Notes: a model not told the origin generated them from the letters alone. A stretch of DNA of 64,000 nt from Bradyrhizobium sp. SRL28 (GCF_018596315.1 NZ_JAHEAG010000001.1:62001-126000); one strand, 5' to 3'; shown: positions 1 through 8,383, counted from the stretch's first letter. Translations and numbers: made by a program.

Positions 1-19
1 CAGTCAACTCAGCCCGCAC

Positions 20-766
20 TCACTTTGCATCGTGGAAGATCACGCCGACGGTGTGGCGATGGCCGGATCGGATCCGGCTGACGCCATGGCGCAGATTAAC
101 GCGATACGGCCCGCGCGTCCCCTGCACCGGCCGGTGATGCACAGCAAACGCCACCGCGTCGCCCTGCTTTAGCGGAACCACCTCGGGCCGCGACTGCATC
201 CTTGGCCGCTGCTCCGTCAGCACGAACTCGCCGCCTTCGAAATCACGCCCCGGCTCCGACAGCAGGATCGCGACCTGCAGCGGAAACACGTGCTCGCCAT
301 AGAGATCCTGATGCAGGCAATTGTAATCGTCCTCGCCATATTGCAGCAGCAGCGGCGTCGGCCGCGTCTGCCCGGCGTCATGGCAGCGTTTCAGGAACGC
401 CTCGTGCCGGTCGGGGTAGCGGATGTCGATCCCCATCGTCTCGTTCCAGCGATTGGCTGTCCCGCAGAGCCTCGTATAGAGCGCGGGCCGCAATTGCGCG
501 ATCAGCTCGGGCAGCGGATAGGCGAAATACTTGTATTCGCCGCGGCCGAAGCCGTGGCGGCCCATCACGATCTTGCTGCGGAAATTCTTGTCGTCAGGAT
601 AGAGCGCCGCCAGCCCGTCGCATTCTTCTGGCGACAGCAGTTCCTTCAGGACGGCGCAGCCCTGCGCGTCGAGATCGGCGGTCGCCTGCGTCCAGTCGAT
701 GGCGTCGACGCGGGAGGGGATGGTGACGGGATTTGCCCTGACGGTCGCGAGGTTGGCTTTAGACAT
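20..766 (-). CDS. 2-oxoglutarate/Fe(II)-dependent oxygenase, prolyl 4-hydroxylase-like
   Basis: 248 aa. The C-terminal half carries the facial-triad pattern of the 2OG-Fe(II) dioxygenase fold: H152-x-D154 and a distal H227 in RHGVS, with R237 placed to hold the 2-oxoglutarate carboxylate. The family couples decarboxylation of 2-oxoglutarate to hydroxylation of a substrate. The substrate is unknown; free amino acid, peptide or small molecule are all possible. No signal peptide or membrane segment is visible, so it should be cytoplasmic. The ATG has a GGAG ribosome site about 6 bases upstream. The gene stands alone: a hairpin repeat lies upstream, and the downstream side is cut by the window edge 20 bases after the stop. 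Confidence 0.85.
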   Translation of the reverse strand: MSKANLATVRANPVTIPSRVDAIDWTQATADLDAQGCAVLKELLSPEECDGLAALYPDDKNFRSKIVMGRHGFGRGEYKYFAYPLPELIAQLRPALYTRLCGTANRWNETMGIDIRYPDRHEAFLKRCHDAGQTRPTPLLLQYGEDDYNCLHQDLYGEHVFPLQVAILLSEPGRDFEGGEFVLTEQRPRMQSRPEVVPLKQGDAVAFAVHHRPVQGTRGPYRVNLRHGVSRIRSGHRHTVGVIFHDAK

Positions 767-783
767 GTCGGTCTCCGAAATTG

Positions 784-882
784 GTCATTCCGGGGCGGCG
801 CGAAGCGACGAGCCCGGAATCCATACTCACGATCGTGGCTATGGATTCCGGGCCTGCGCCTACCAGCGCATCCCGGAATGAC
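784..882. repeat. Intergenic inverted repeat, CCGGAATGAC type (family E)
   Basis: The left arm starts GTCATTCCGGG and contains GCGCGAAGCGACGAG; the right arm ends CCCGGAATGAC. The two arms can fold into a long imperfect hairpin. The same ends recur at 7,263-7,362. Confidence 0.8.
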
Positions 883-1010
883 CGACTATTTCGCAATTCC
901 GGGCTACATCCACCACCCGATTCCCGGACGATCTGCTATTGGAACCGGCTAATTCTCGGCACTATTTGCCAACAATGTGCGGCCAAGCCCCCGCACACTT
1001 CACAGGTACC

Positions 1011-1769
1011 ATGCGCAAGGCGCTCATCATCTTCGGAAAGTCCCTTCTGGCCCTGCTCTCACTGGCAGGTGTGGCGTTGCTATGGTTCACAGGCTGGCTG
1101 ATCTGGCACTACGAATATGGCCTCGGGTTTCCGAACGAAGCTCAACTCGCCGCGCTATCATCAACCGGTCCGGTCTGCACGGCTGCCACGCAACAAACAT
1201 ACGTTCCCCTCGCCGAGATTCCGCCCTTGCTTCGTAATGCCGCGATCGCTTATGAGCAACCTGATTTCTACGAAGTCTGGTCCCTGAATCCCTTTGCGCA
1301 CCTCGCTTTTGGCGGTGGCAATCCCCATCGGGCACAGCACATCCTGCACTCCGTCACGCATTGCCTGATATCTCTTGCTCCGGGTTGCTGCAGGGGATTG
1401 GACTGGAACATCGGTGCAGTCTTCTTCATGCAGCGCATGGCGAATACCCTGTCCCGCGACCGCATCCTCGAAATCTACCTGAATGAGAGCTATCGCGGCC
1501 GCGGCGCGTATGGCGTCGCGGCCGCGGCGGAAGCGTACTTTGGAAAGCCGCTCTCGAACCTTGATATTGACGAGGTCGCATTCATCACATCGCGCGCGCG
1601 GCTACCTAATACCAGCCGCCGATCCTTCGAGACGAGCGTCAGAGACTCCGTCATCGATCGCATGCAGACGGCCGGCTTGGTCAGCGCGATGCAGGCGACA
1701 ACAGCCAAGAGCCGGCCGCTGCTTCTGAAGGACATTCCGGGCGGCCATGCCAAGCCGGTCAATCAGTGA
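1011..1769 (+). CDS. Degenerate GT51 (biosynthetic transglycosylase-like) membrane protein
   Basis: 252 aa from the ATG at 1011, which puts a hydrophobic anchor at residues about 4-30. The segment DRILEIYLNESYRGRGAYGV, then an alanine run and YFGK, matches the conserved end of the glycosyltransferase-51 domain of class A PBPs and MtgA, which polymerise lipid II. Other hallmarks are altered. The catalytic EDxxFxxHxG appears as EQPDFYE with no matching HxG. The GGSTITQQ motif is replaced by unrelated sequence (RAQHIL...). RKxxE is absent. There is no transpeptidase domain. It may be an inactive or specialised homologue. It converges with the DUF2848 gene, stops 9 bp apart. An upstream TTG in frame at 939 is possible but would add residues before the anchor. 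Confidence 0.7.
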   Translation: MRKALIIFGKSLLALLSLAGVALLWFTGWLIWHYEYGLGFPNEAQLAALSSTGPVCTAATQQTYVPLAEIPPLLRNAAIAYEQPDFYEVWSLNPFAHLAFGGGNPHRAQHILHSVTHCLISLAPGCCRGLDWNIGAVFFMQRMANTLSRDRILEIYLNESYRGRGAYGVAAAAEAYFGKPLSNLDIDEVAFITSRARLPNTSRRSFETSVRDSVIDRMQTAGLVSAMQATTAKSRPLLLKDIPGGHAKPVNQ

Positions 1770-1778
1770 TCGCGTCAG

Positions 1779-2465
1779 CTATCCCAACACCGGCATCGTG
1801 ATCACATCGTACCCATGACCGATCTTCCGCTTCAGCACGGGATCTTCCAGCTCGAACTCGAAGCGATCAGCCGGGCGAATGCCGCCCTTGGCCGCAAACG
1901 TGCCGCCGAACATGGCGCAGCCGTCGGGCAGGCCCTTTCCGCCGAAGCCGCGGTCGATCAAATCCTGCACCGGCAGCATCGCATCGAGCGTGCCTTCCTG
2001 GTAGAGGACACGGGCGCCGTCGATGACGGCCCAGGATCGAAGGATCATCTTGTCCCAGTGGGCGATGATGTCCTCGAGTTCCCACAGTACCGAGGCTACT
2101 GGCTTGTCGCACATCTGCTTGGAGACCGTGACGCTGTAGGCTTCCACCTTGCGGTCGGTGTGGTCGGAGCCGCAGCCGACGAAGATGCGGCCCTGCCATC
2201 CGATCAGCACGAACTCGACCTCGCCGCTGGAGTCCCCGCCCGAGACCTCGATGCGGTCGGCCTGCGTGATCCGCCGCGCCGAGCAGCGATAGTAGATCGG
2301 CGTCGAAGCCGGCCGCGCGATGCCGATCGCTTCGAGTTCAGCGATGTGCTTGTCGCGCGCCACCGGATCGCGGCCGGTCCAGCCGGCGATGACGGCCTGA
2401 TCGATCGCAAGCGTCAGCGGCGTCAACATACCCTTGTCGTCGACGTTGAAGGTCAAATCAAACAC
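1779..2465 (-). CDS. DUF2848 family protein
   Basis: About 228 aa. I recognise the DUF2848 family, which has no established reaction; such proteins often sit beside amidases and other hydrolases in catabolic clusters. I prefer the GTG at 2465 because it overlaps the amidase stop as GTGTTTGA, the pattern of translational coupling; a longer frame to 2498 exists but runs further into the amidase. No signal peptide or membrane helix. Last gene of the four-gene operon AtuA, AtuA-like, amidase, DUF2848. Function inferred only from company: handling a small acid or amide product. Confidence 0.75.
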   Translation of the reverse strand: MFDLTFNVDDKGMLTPLTLAIDQAVIAGWTGRDPVARDKHIAELEAIGIARPASTPIYYRCSARRITQADRIEVSGGDSSGEVEFVLIGWQGRIFVGCGSDHTDRKVEAYSVTVSKQMCDKPVASVLWELEDIIAHWDKMILRSWAVIDGARVLYQEGTLDAMLPVQDLIDRGFGGKGLPDGCAMFGGTFAAKGGIRPADRFEFELEDPVLKRKIGHGYDVITMPVLG

Positions 2466-3807
2466 GGATGATGTTCTCCATTCCGGCGGCCAGTTCAAAG
2501 ATGCGGCGGTCCGATCCGCCGGCTGCCGCCAGCATCAGCCCCACGGGCATCTCGCCTTCGCGATGCGCCGGCAGCGAGATGGAGCAGCCGTCGAGCATGT
2601 TGATCAGCGTACAGTTGCGCAAAGCGCGCAGATTTTGTGTGGCGAAGGCCTTGTCATCGGCGAGATCGGCAATTCTGGGCGGCGCATTCGCTGTGGTCGG
2701 CAGCACCAGCGCGTCGTAGGGCGCGATGCGCCGTTCGGTGCGTGCAATGAACGAGCGGCGCGCATTGAGGATATCGATATAGTCGGCCGCGCTGATGCCT
2801 TCGCCGCGCAGGATGCGGACTCGGACGCGAGGGTCATAGACGTCGCCATGGCTCACGATCAGGTAGCGGTGCCAGGCGTAGCTCTCCGCGGCGGCAAAAC
2901 CGCCCTTGCTGTTCATGACACCGACATCGTTAAATTCCGGCACCTCGATCCGCTCGATCGACGCGCCCTGCCGCGACAGCGTTTCCAGCGCGCGCTCGAA
3001 CGTCGTCGCGACCTCGTCGTCGAGATCGTCGAGCGCGACTGTCGTCGGCACCGCGAGCCGCATGCCCTTGACGGGCCTCGGCTGCAGCGGTGGCACAGCC
3101 TCATTGGCGAGCACGGCATCCAGCACCGCGCAACAGCCGACCGTGCGTGCCAGTGGTCCAAAACTGTCGAGCGAGAACGATAGCGGCACGCCGCCATCGA
3201 GCGGCACGCGCGCCTGCGTCGGCTTGAAGCCGACGATGCCGTTATAGGCCGCCGGAATCCGGCACGAGCCGCCGGTATCGGTACCGAGCGCGCCGTAAGC
3301 CATGCGATCGGCGATCGAGACAGCCGCGCCCGAGGACGAGCCGCCGGGCACATGACCGACGTGGCGATTGAAGACGCTTTTCGGCGTGCCGTAATGCGGA
3401 TTGATGCCGATGCCGGAATAGGCGAATTCGGTCATGTTGGTGCGGCCGATGACGATGAAGCCGGCCCGGCGCAGCCGCGCCACCACGGGCGCATCGGCTT
3501 CGGCGGGGGGCGAATCCTCCAGCGCACGCGAGCCTGCGCGGGTCACCTGTCCCTTGATGTCGAACAGGTCCTTGATCGACACGGGAATGCCGACATAGGG
3601 CGACGGCGCGGCGCGCGCTTTGCGCAAATGATCCATCGCATTCGCAGCCGATATCGCGGCGTCCTTGTCGACGTGGATAAAGGTCTGCGCGCCCTCGCCG
3701 GCGGGATCGGCAATTCTTGCGAGACATTCCTCGACCAGTTTGCGCGCGGTGGTGCGTCCGGCATCGAGGTCGGCGGCCAAAGTGGCGAGTGTCGGGTTAG
3801 CAGACAT
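2458..3807 (-). CDS. Amidase-signature family hydrolase
   Basis: 449 aa, normal length for the family. The Ser-cisSer-Lys triad is visible: K79 in VSIKDLFD, S157 in GGSSSG and the nucleophile S181 in GTDTGGSCRIP, with the expected 24-residue spacing between the two serines. The family hydrolyses amides to a carboxylate plus ammonia or amine. No gatB or gatC is adjacent, so a GatA role is unlikely. No export signal. It follows the AtuA-like small gene by 20 bp and overlaps DUF2848, so the amide substrate is probably tied to that pathway. The specific substrate cannot be read from sequence. Confidence 0.9.
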   Translation of the reverse strand: MSANPTLATLAADLDAGRTTARKLVEECLARIADPAGEGAQTFIHVDKDAAISAANAMDHLRKARAAPSPYVGIPVSIKDLFDIKGQVTRAGSRALEDSPPAEADAPVVARLRRAGFIVIGRTNMTEFAYSGIGINPHYGTPKSVFNRHVGHVPGGSSSGAAVSIADRMAYGALGTDTGGSCRIPAAYNGIVGFKPTQARVPLDGGVPLSFSLDSFGPLARTVGCCAVLDAVLANEAVPPLQPRPVKGMRLAVPTTVALDDLDDEVATTFERALETLSRQGASIERIEVPEFNDVGVMNSKGGFAAAESYAWHRYLIVSHGDVYDPRVRVRILRGEGISAADYIDILNARRSFIARTERRIAPYDALVLPTTANAPPRIADLADDKAFATQNLRALRNCTLINMLDGCSISLPAHREGEMPVGLMLAAAGGSDRRIFELAAGMENIIRV

Positions 3808-3827
3808 GATCGTCGGTTGCTCTCTTG

Positions 3828-4148
3828 TTATTTGCCATCCGGCGCGGTTGAGATGTCGAGATCAAGCAGCGCAGAGCTCAATGATTTGCCGTGCGCATCG
3901 AGGGCCAGCGAGCGCGTCACGCCGCCTCCCAGCGCCTGGTCCATCACGAAATTCAGTGCAGACAGATTGGGCAGTTCATAACGAACCACCTCGCCCTGGA
4001 CAACACCTGCGAAATGCGATTTCACCCGCGCGGCCGTCACCTGCTCAAGCAACAGCGGATAGTGCTTCGCGTCATAGGCAATGACGGAGATGTTGGAAAT
4101 GTTGCCCTTGTCGCCGGTGCGGGAATGGGCGATCTCGCGCAATTTCAC
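3828..4148 (-). CDS. AtuA C-terminal-like small protein
   Basis: About 106 aa starting at the GTG at 4148, one base after the AtuA stop (TAA-G-GTG). A longer in-frame extension overlaps AtuA in another frame and has no protein-like composition, so I reject it. The start KLREIAHSRTGDKGN is the hallmark of the small module found fused to the C-terminus of AtuA in some genomes and as a separate neighbour gene in others. Its biochemical role is unknown; AtuA genes are required for acyclic terpene growth in Pseudomonas. Here the two parts are split and adjacent, so they probably form a complex. Confidence 0.8.
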   Translation of the reverse strand: MKLREIAHSRTGDKGNISNISVIAYDAKHYPLLLEQVTAARVKSHFAGVVQGEVVRYELPNLSALNFVMDQALGGGVTRSLALDAHGKSLSSALLDLDISTAPDGK

Positions 4149-4149
4149 C

Positions 4150-5490
4150 TTAGGCTCCCACAAATCGGACTTGCGGCTTTGCCAGCTCGCGCGGCAGCAG
4201 AACGGAAGCGACCGCCACCACGTCGCGCGCCGATTTCCACGCACCGCCGCCCGCGGCCGGACCGTTGGTATAGAGCGTCTCGACCTCGTTGCCGATCCTG
4301 ATCGCTTCGCGGAGGTTTTCGGTGCGCCCTGAAATGCGCACGCGCACCTCGTAGGGTTCGCCGGCGTGCGCGGAAACCTGGGGCCCGTGCAGGGAATCGA
4401 CGCCGACCAGTTCGAACCGCAATTCGCTCGCGGCGACATTGGTCAGCTTCAGCCGCTCGCGGACGATCTCCAGCGCCAGCCGTCCTCGCGCCAGTGCGCC
4501 GGGGCCGGCATAGGAGATCTGTCCTTCGCCGATGTAGCTGTCGACATAGCCAACCGAGACCTTCAGCGTATCGGTACGCCTCGCACCGCGCCCGCCGCTG
4601 ACACGAACACGATCGGGTCCGATTTCCTCGATCCTTACCTGCGAGAAATCCGCGACCACGTCCGGCTGGAAATACTTGGCAGGGTCGTGCACCTCGTACA
4701 ACAACTGTTCCTTGCAGGTTTGCGCCGTCACCGCGCCGCCCGACCCCGCAACCTTGGTGATGACAAGGCTGCCGTCCTCGCCGACCTCTCCAATCGGAAA
4801 GCCGAGCCGCGCCAGATCTGCCACATCCTTGTAACCGGGATCGGCAAAATAGCCGCCGGTGATCTGGCCGGCGCACTCCAGCAAATGTCCGGCGACCGTC
4901 CCCTGCCCGAGCAGATTCCAGTCGTCCATCGCCCAGCCGAAGGCATGGATCATCGGCGCCAGGAACAGTGCCGGATCGGATGCCCTGCCGGTGATGACGA
5001 TATCGGCGCCGGCGACCAGCGCCTGCGCCATCGGTCCGGCGCCGAGATAGGCATTCGCCGACAACAGCCGGTTGCCGAGCTGCTTGATCGTGCCGTCGAA
5101 TTCCATGATCGGCAGATCGCCGGCCTTGCAGGCGTCGAGTACGTCGTCGCCGACGATGGCGGCCACTTTCAGAGAGGGTAGCCCGAGCGACCTGGCGATG
5201 TCGGCGGTCTTTCGCGCGGCGGCTTCCGGATTAGCCGCACCCATATTGGTCACGATCTTGATACCCTTTGCGGCGCAGATCGGCAGCACCGCGCGCATCC
5301 GCTCCTCGAGCAATGGATCATAGCCGCCGTCGGGATTCTTCATGCGCGCCTGCTGCGCCAGCGCCACCGTTCGTTCCCCGAGGCACTCGAACACGAGATA
5401 CTGGATATCGCCCTTCTCGGCGAGTTCGATCGCGGGCTCGATGCGATCGCCCGAATAGCCGGCACCGGATCCTATTCGTATCGTTCGCAC
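4150..5490 (-). CDS. AtuA family protein (DUF1446, acyclic terpene utilisation)
   Basis: 446 aa. The N-terminus RIGSGAGYSGDRIEPAIEL and internal GRASDPALFLAPM are typical of the AtuA/DUF1446 family, named from the citronellol/geraniol locus of Pseudomonas, where its enzymatic role is still unclear. The start is a GTG preceded by AGGAGACGAC. It heads an operon with the AtuA-like small protein, amidase and DUF2848. The biotin-dependent carboxylase subunits AtuC and AtuF that define the Pseudomonas pathway are not in this window, so the locus is not a copy of the terpene pathway. It is divergent from the DUF35-thiolase operon, and the intergenic region holds two dyads. Confidence 0.85.
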   Translation of the reverse strand: MRTIRIGSGAGYSGDRIEPAIELAEKGDIQYLVFECLGERTVALAQQARMKNPDGGYDPLLEERMRAVLPICAAKGIKIVTNMGAANPEAAARKTADIARSLGLPSLKVAAIVGDDVLDACKAGDLPIMEFDGTIKQLGNRLLSANAYLGAGPMAQALVAGADIVITGRASDPALFLAPMIHAFGWAMDDWNLLGQGTVAGHLLECAGQITGGYFADPGYKDVADLARLGFPIGEVGEDGSLVITKVAGSGGAVTAQTCKEQLLYEVHDPAKYFQPDVVADFSQVRIEEIGPDRVRVSGGRGARRTDTLKVSVGYVDSYIGEGQISYAGPGALARGRLALEIVRERLKLTNVAASELRFELVGVDSLHGPQVSAHAGEPYEVRVRISGRTENLREAIRIGNEVETLYTNGPAAGGGAWKSARDVVAVASVLLPRELAKPQVRFVGA

Positions 5491-5564
5491 GTCGTCTCCT
5501 TAGTCGTCACAAGCACCACGCAGCTTGCAACAGAAATACCCTAGCGCGGAAAATTACTGGCATA

Positions 5565-5635
5565 CAAGCGCTGTGGCTTGGAGGAATGCGGCCATGCGGC
5601 AACGCCGTTGCTGGGACCGTTGACGGGAAACGGTC
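5565..5635. promoter_or_regulatory. Two dyads in the divergent AtuA / DUF35-thiolase control region
   Basis: CAAGC-N6-GCTTG lies at 5565-5580, and GACCGTT-N7-AACGGTC, with perfect 7-base arms, at 5615-5635. Both sit between the GTG at 5490 (leftward) and the ATG at 5697 (rightward). This is a sensible place for a repressor operator that coordinates both operons. The regulator is not in the window. Confidence 0.45.
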
Positions 5636-5696
5636 AATGGCGCATCAAGTTCGCAACGAGCGGGCTTAGCCCGCAGCCCTAAGGAGAATAGCCGAT

Positions 5697-6110
5697 ATGG
5701 CGGAGCCTGCGCGCGCAAAACCAAAACCCACGCCCGAAACGCAGCATTTCTGGGATGGAACGCAGGCCGGAGAGTTGCGCCTGCAGCGTTGCGATGCCTG
5801 CGCCAATGTCTATTTCCCGCCGCGTCCGTTCTGCCCCTCCTGCGCCTCGCGCAAGGTCAGCGTGTTCAAGGCCAGCGGCAAGGGCACGCTCTACAGCTAT
5901 GTCATCAATCATCGCCCGGCGGCGCCCGGCTTCACCCCGCCCTATGCGATCGCCGTCGTCGAACTCGACGAAGGCCCGCGCATGATGAGCAACATCATCG
6001 ACTGTCCGCAGACGCCGGAGGCGCTCGAGCTCGACATGAAGCTCGAAGTCGCGTTCGAAAAACTCGACGACAAGATCACCCTTCCTTTGTTCCGTCCGGC
6101 GAAGGGCTAA
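5697..6110 (+). CDS. Zinc-ribbon OB-fold protein (DUF35)
   Basis: 137 aa. An N-terminal rubredoxin-like zinc ribbon has C32, C35, C46 and C49 (CDAC, then FCPSC), followed by an OB-fold with the common GTLYSYV start. DUF35 proteins bind SCP2-type thiolases and are needed for their activity, as in the actinobacterial Ltp2/DUF35 steroid side-chain aldolase and archaeal HMG-CoA synthase/thiolase complexes. The thiolase gene follows 5 bp after the stop, which supports such a pair here. Strong ribosome site AAGGAG about 10 bases before the ATG. Confidence 0.9.
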   Translation: MAEPARAKPKPTPETQHFWDGTQAGELRLQRCDACANVYFPPRPFCPSCASRKVSVFKASGKGTLYSYVINHRPAAPGFTPPYAIAVVELDEGPRMMSNIIDCPQTPEALELDMKLEVAFEKLDDKITLPLFRPAKG

Positions 6111-6115
6111 GCACC

Positions 6116-7255
6116 ATGCGCAAAAATGCAGTCGCCGTCGTCGGCGCAGCCGAGACCACCGAGCTCGGCGTCATCCCGAACATGTCGCAGATTCAGCTCC
6201 ATGCGGACGCGGCGCTCAACGCCATCGCCGATGCCGGACTGAAATTGTCGGATATCGACGGCATCGCCACCGCGGTCGAAACCCCGCAGCAGATCGCCCA
6301 CTACCTCGGCATCACGCCGACCTGGGTCGACGGCACGTCGGTTGGCGGCTGCTCGTTCATGCTGCATGTCCGCCATGCTGCCGCCGCGATCGAGGCCGGC
6401 CTCTGCAAGACCGTGCTGATCACCCACGCCGAAAGCGGTAAGTCGATGATCGGCAAGCTGCCGCGCTCGACGCCGCCTGACAGCCTCAACGGCCAGTTCG
6501 AATCGCCCTTCGGCGTCTACGGCCCGCCCAGCATGTTCCCGATCCCCGTGCTGCGCTACATGAAGACCTACGGCATCACGCATGAGCAGATCGCCATGGT
6601 CGCCGTGGCGCATCGGGAATGGGCCGCGAAGAACCCGCGCGCCACGATGAAAGCACCGATCACGGTCGAGGACGTGCTGAATTCGCGGATGATCGCTTAT
6701 CCGTTCCGCATCCTGCAATGCTGCCTCGTCACCGACGGCGGCGGCGCACTGATCCTCACTTCCGCCGATCGCGCCAAAGACTTTCCGAACAAGCCGGTCT
6801 ATATTCTAGGCACCGGCGAGAGCGTGGAAACGCCGATGGTCAGCCAGATGGAGACGTTCAACTCCTCGCGCGCCTTCAAGGTCTCAGGTCCCACGGCTTT
6901 CAGGGAAGCCGGCATCGCCCACAAGGACGTCGATCATCTCATGATCTACGACGCCTTTGCGCATCTGCCGCTTTTTGGCCTGGGCGATCTCGGCTTCATG
7001 CCGCATGAGGAAACCGGCAAGTTCATCGCCGACGGCAACACCCGCCCGGGCGGCAAGCTGCCGCTCAACACCAATGGCGGCGGATTGAGCTATATGCATT
7101 CGGGCATGTACGGCATGTACGCGCTGCAGGAGAGTGTGCGGCAAATGCGCGGCATCGCGCCGGCGCAGGTCAAAGACGCGAAGATTTCGGTCTGCCACGG
7201 CGTCGGCGGCATGTTCGCGGCATCAGGCACGATCGTCTTTACGAACGAGAAGTAA
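6116..7255 (+). CDS. SCP2-type thiolase / acetyl-CoA acetyltransferase-like
   Basis: 379 aa from the ATG at 6116, five bases after the DUF35 stop; a longer in-frame extension overlaps DUF35 and is not real. Thiolase-fold landmarks are present: VGGCSF with C79 at the nucleophile position, a central GGGALIL, NTNGGGLSYMHSG and a C-terminal CHGVGG. These non-decarboxylating SCP2 thiolases act on 3-ketoacyl-CoA or, in the Ltp2 branch, do retro-aldol cleavage of hydroxyacyl-CoA side chains. The DUF35 partner and the SDR downstream favour a beta-oxidation-like step on a branched or cyclic acyl-CoA. Which reaction it does cannot be decided from sequence alone. Confidence 0.88.
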   Translation: MRKNAVAVVGAAETTELGVIPNMSQIQLHADAALNAIADAGLKLSDIDGIATAVETPQQIAHYLGITPTWVDGTSVGGCSFMLHVRHAAAAIEAGLCKTVLITHAESGKSMIGKLPRSTPPDSLNGQFESPFGVYGPPSMFPIPVLRYMKTYGITHEQIAMVAVAHREWAAKNPRATMKAPITVEDVLNSRMIAYPFRILQCCLVTDGGGALILTSADRAKDFPNKPVYILGTGESVETPMVSQMETFNSSRAFKVSGPTAFREAGIAHKDVDHLMIYDAFAHLPLFGLGDLGFMPHEETGKFIADGNTRPGGKLPLNTNGGGLSYMHSGMYGMYALQESVRQMRGIAPAQVKDAKISVCHGVGGMFAASGTIVFTNEK

Positions 7256-7262
7256 CCTCTTC

Positions 7263-7362
7263 GTCATTCCGGGGCGCGCAACGCGTCGAACTATGATGTG
7301 CAATTGCACATCAGAGAATCTCGATATTCCGGGTCTGGTGCTTCGCACCATCCCGGAATGAC
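7263..7362. repeat. Intergenic inverted repeat, CCGGAATGAC type (family E)
   Basis: Second copy of the 784-882 element: starts GTCATTCCGGG and ends CCCGGAATGAC. It lies between the thiolase and the SDR, which otherwise look co-transcribed, so it may act as an mRNA hairpin inside the operon. Confidence 0.8.
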
Positions 7363-7383
7363 GAAGAACAACAGGAGACTCCC

Positions 7384-8298
7384 ATGGCAAAATCACTGCA
7401 AGACAAAGTCATCATCGTCACCGGCGCAGGCCGCGGCATCGGGCGTGAAATCGCGCTGCTCTGCGCCGCCGAAGGCGCTAAGGTCGTGGTCAACGATCCC
7501 GGCGTTGCCGCTGATGGCGCCGGTTCGAGCGCTGCGCCCGCCGAGGAAGTGGTCGAGGAGATCAAGAAGCGCGGCGGCACCGCGGTTGCCAATTTCGAAT
7601 CGGTGGCGGAAGCGATCCCCGCCAGCAAGATCGTGAAGACGGCGACCGATCATTTCGGCCGGCTCGACGGCGTCGTCAACAATGCCGGCATCCTGCGCGA
7701 CATGATCTTCCACAAAATGAGCGTGGAAGCGTTCGAGGCCGTCATCAAGGTGCACCTGATGGGCTCGTTCTATGTCAGCCACGCCGCGGCGCGGCTGTAT
7801 CGCGAACAGGAGAGCGGCTCCTTCGTGCACTTCACGTCGACGTCGGGCCTGATCGGCAATTTTGGCCAGGCCAACTACGCAGCCGCCAAGCTCGGCATCG
7901 TCGGCCTGTCGAAGTCGATCGCGCTCGACATGGGCCGCTTCAACGTGCGCTCGAACTGCGTCTCGCCCTTTGCCTGGACACGCATGATCGGCACCATCCC
8001 GACCGAGACCGAGGCCGAGAAGGCGCGCGTGGCCAAGATCCAGCAGATGGGACCGGAGAAGATCGCGCCGATCTGCGCTTATCTGCTCAGCGACGCCGCC
8101 AAGGACGTGACCGGGCAGATCTTCGGGGTGCGCATGAACGAGATCTTCCTGTTCAGCCAGAATCGTCCGCTGCGCTCGGTGCAGCGGAGTGAAGGCTGGA
8201 CGCCGCAAACCATCGCCGAGCACGGCATGCCGGCGCTCGCGGGATCGTTCTACAAGCTCGATCGTTCCGCGGACATCTTCCCCTGGGATCCGATCTGA
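7384..8298 (+). CDS. SDR family oxidoreductase, multifunctional-enzyme-type 3-hydroxyacyl-CoA dehydrogenase-like
   Basis: 304 aa. Cofactor motif TGAGRGIG at 13-20, NNAG at 99-102, and catalytic S152, Y165 and K169 (YAAAK). It is longer than a 250-aa classical SDR; the extra C-terminal 50 residues and the N-terminal loop (VNDPGVAADGAG) resemble the peroxisomal multifunctional enzyme type 2 dehydrogenase domain, which oxidises 3-hydroxyacyl-CoA. That role fits the thiolase directly upstream. A ribosome site CAGGAGA precedes the ATG. It is separated from the thiolase only by a hairpin repeat. Confidence 0.88.
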   Translation: MAKSLQDKVIIVTGAGRGIGREIALLCAAEGAKVVVNDPGVAADGAGSSAAPAEEVVEEIKKRGGTAVANFESVAEAIPASKIVKTATDHFGRLDGVVNNAGILRDMIFHKMSVEAFEAVIKVHLMGSFYVSHAAARLYREQESGSFVHFTSTSGLIGNFGQANYAAAKLGIVGLSKSIALDMGRFNVRSNCVSPFAWTRMIGTIPTETEAEKARVAKIQQMGPEKIAPICAYLLSDAAKDVTGQIFGVRMNEIFLFSQNRPLRSVQRSEGWTPQTIAEHGMPALAGSFYKLDRSADIFPWDPI

Positions 8299-8305
8299 CG
8301 TCCTT

Positions 8306-8383
8306 GTAGCCCGGGTGGAGCGTAGCGAAACCCGGGAATTTGGAATGTCGGCCCCGGATTGCGCTTCGCTCCATCCGGGCTAC
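8306..8383. repeat. Intergenic inverted repeat, GTAGCCCGGGTGGAGCG type (family C)
   Basis: Arms GTAGCCCGGGTGGAGCGTAGCG and CGCTTCGCTCCATCCGGGCTAC face each other. A related copy is at 23,801-23,876. Confidence 0.75.

Noticed and set aside
5555..5585. Sigma-54 promoter suggested by CTGGCATACAAGCGCTG
   Set aside because: The GC element is not present at the required spacing after TGGCA, and no enhancer-binding activator gene is near.
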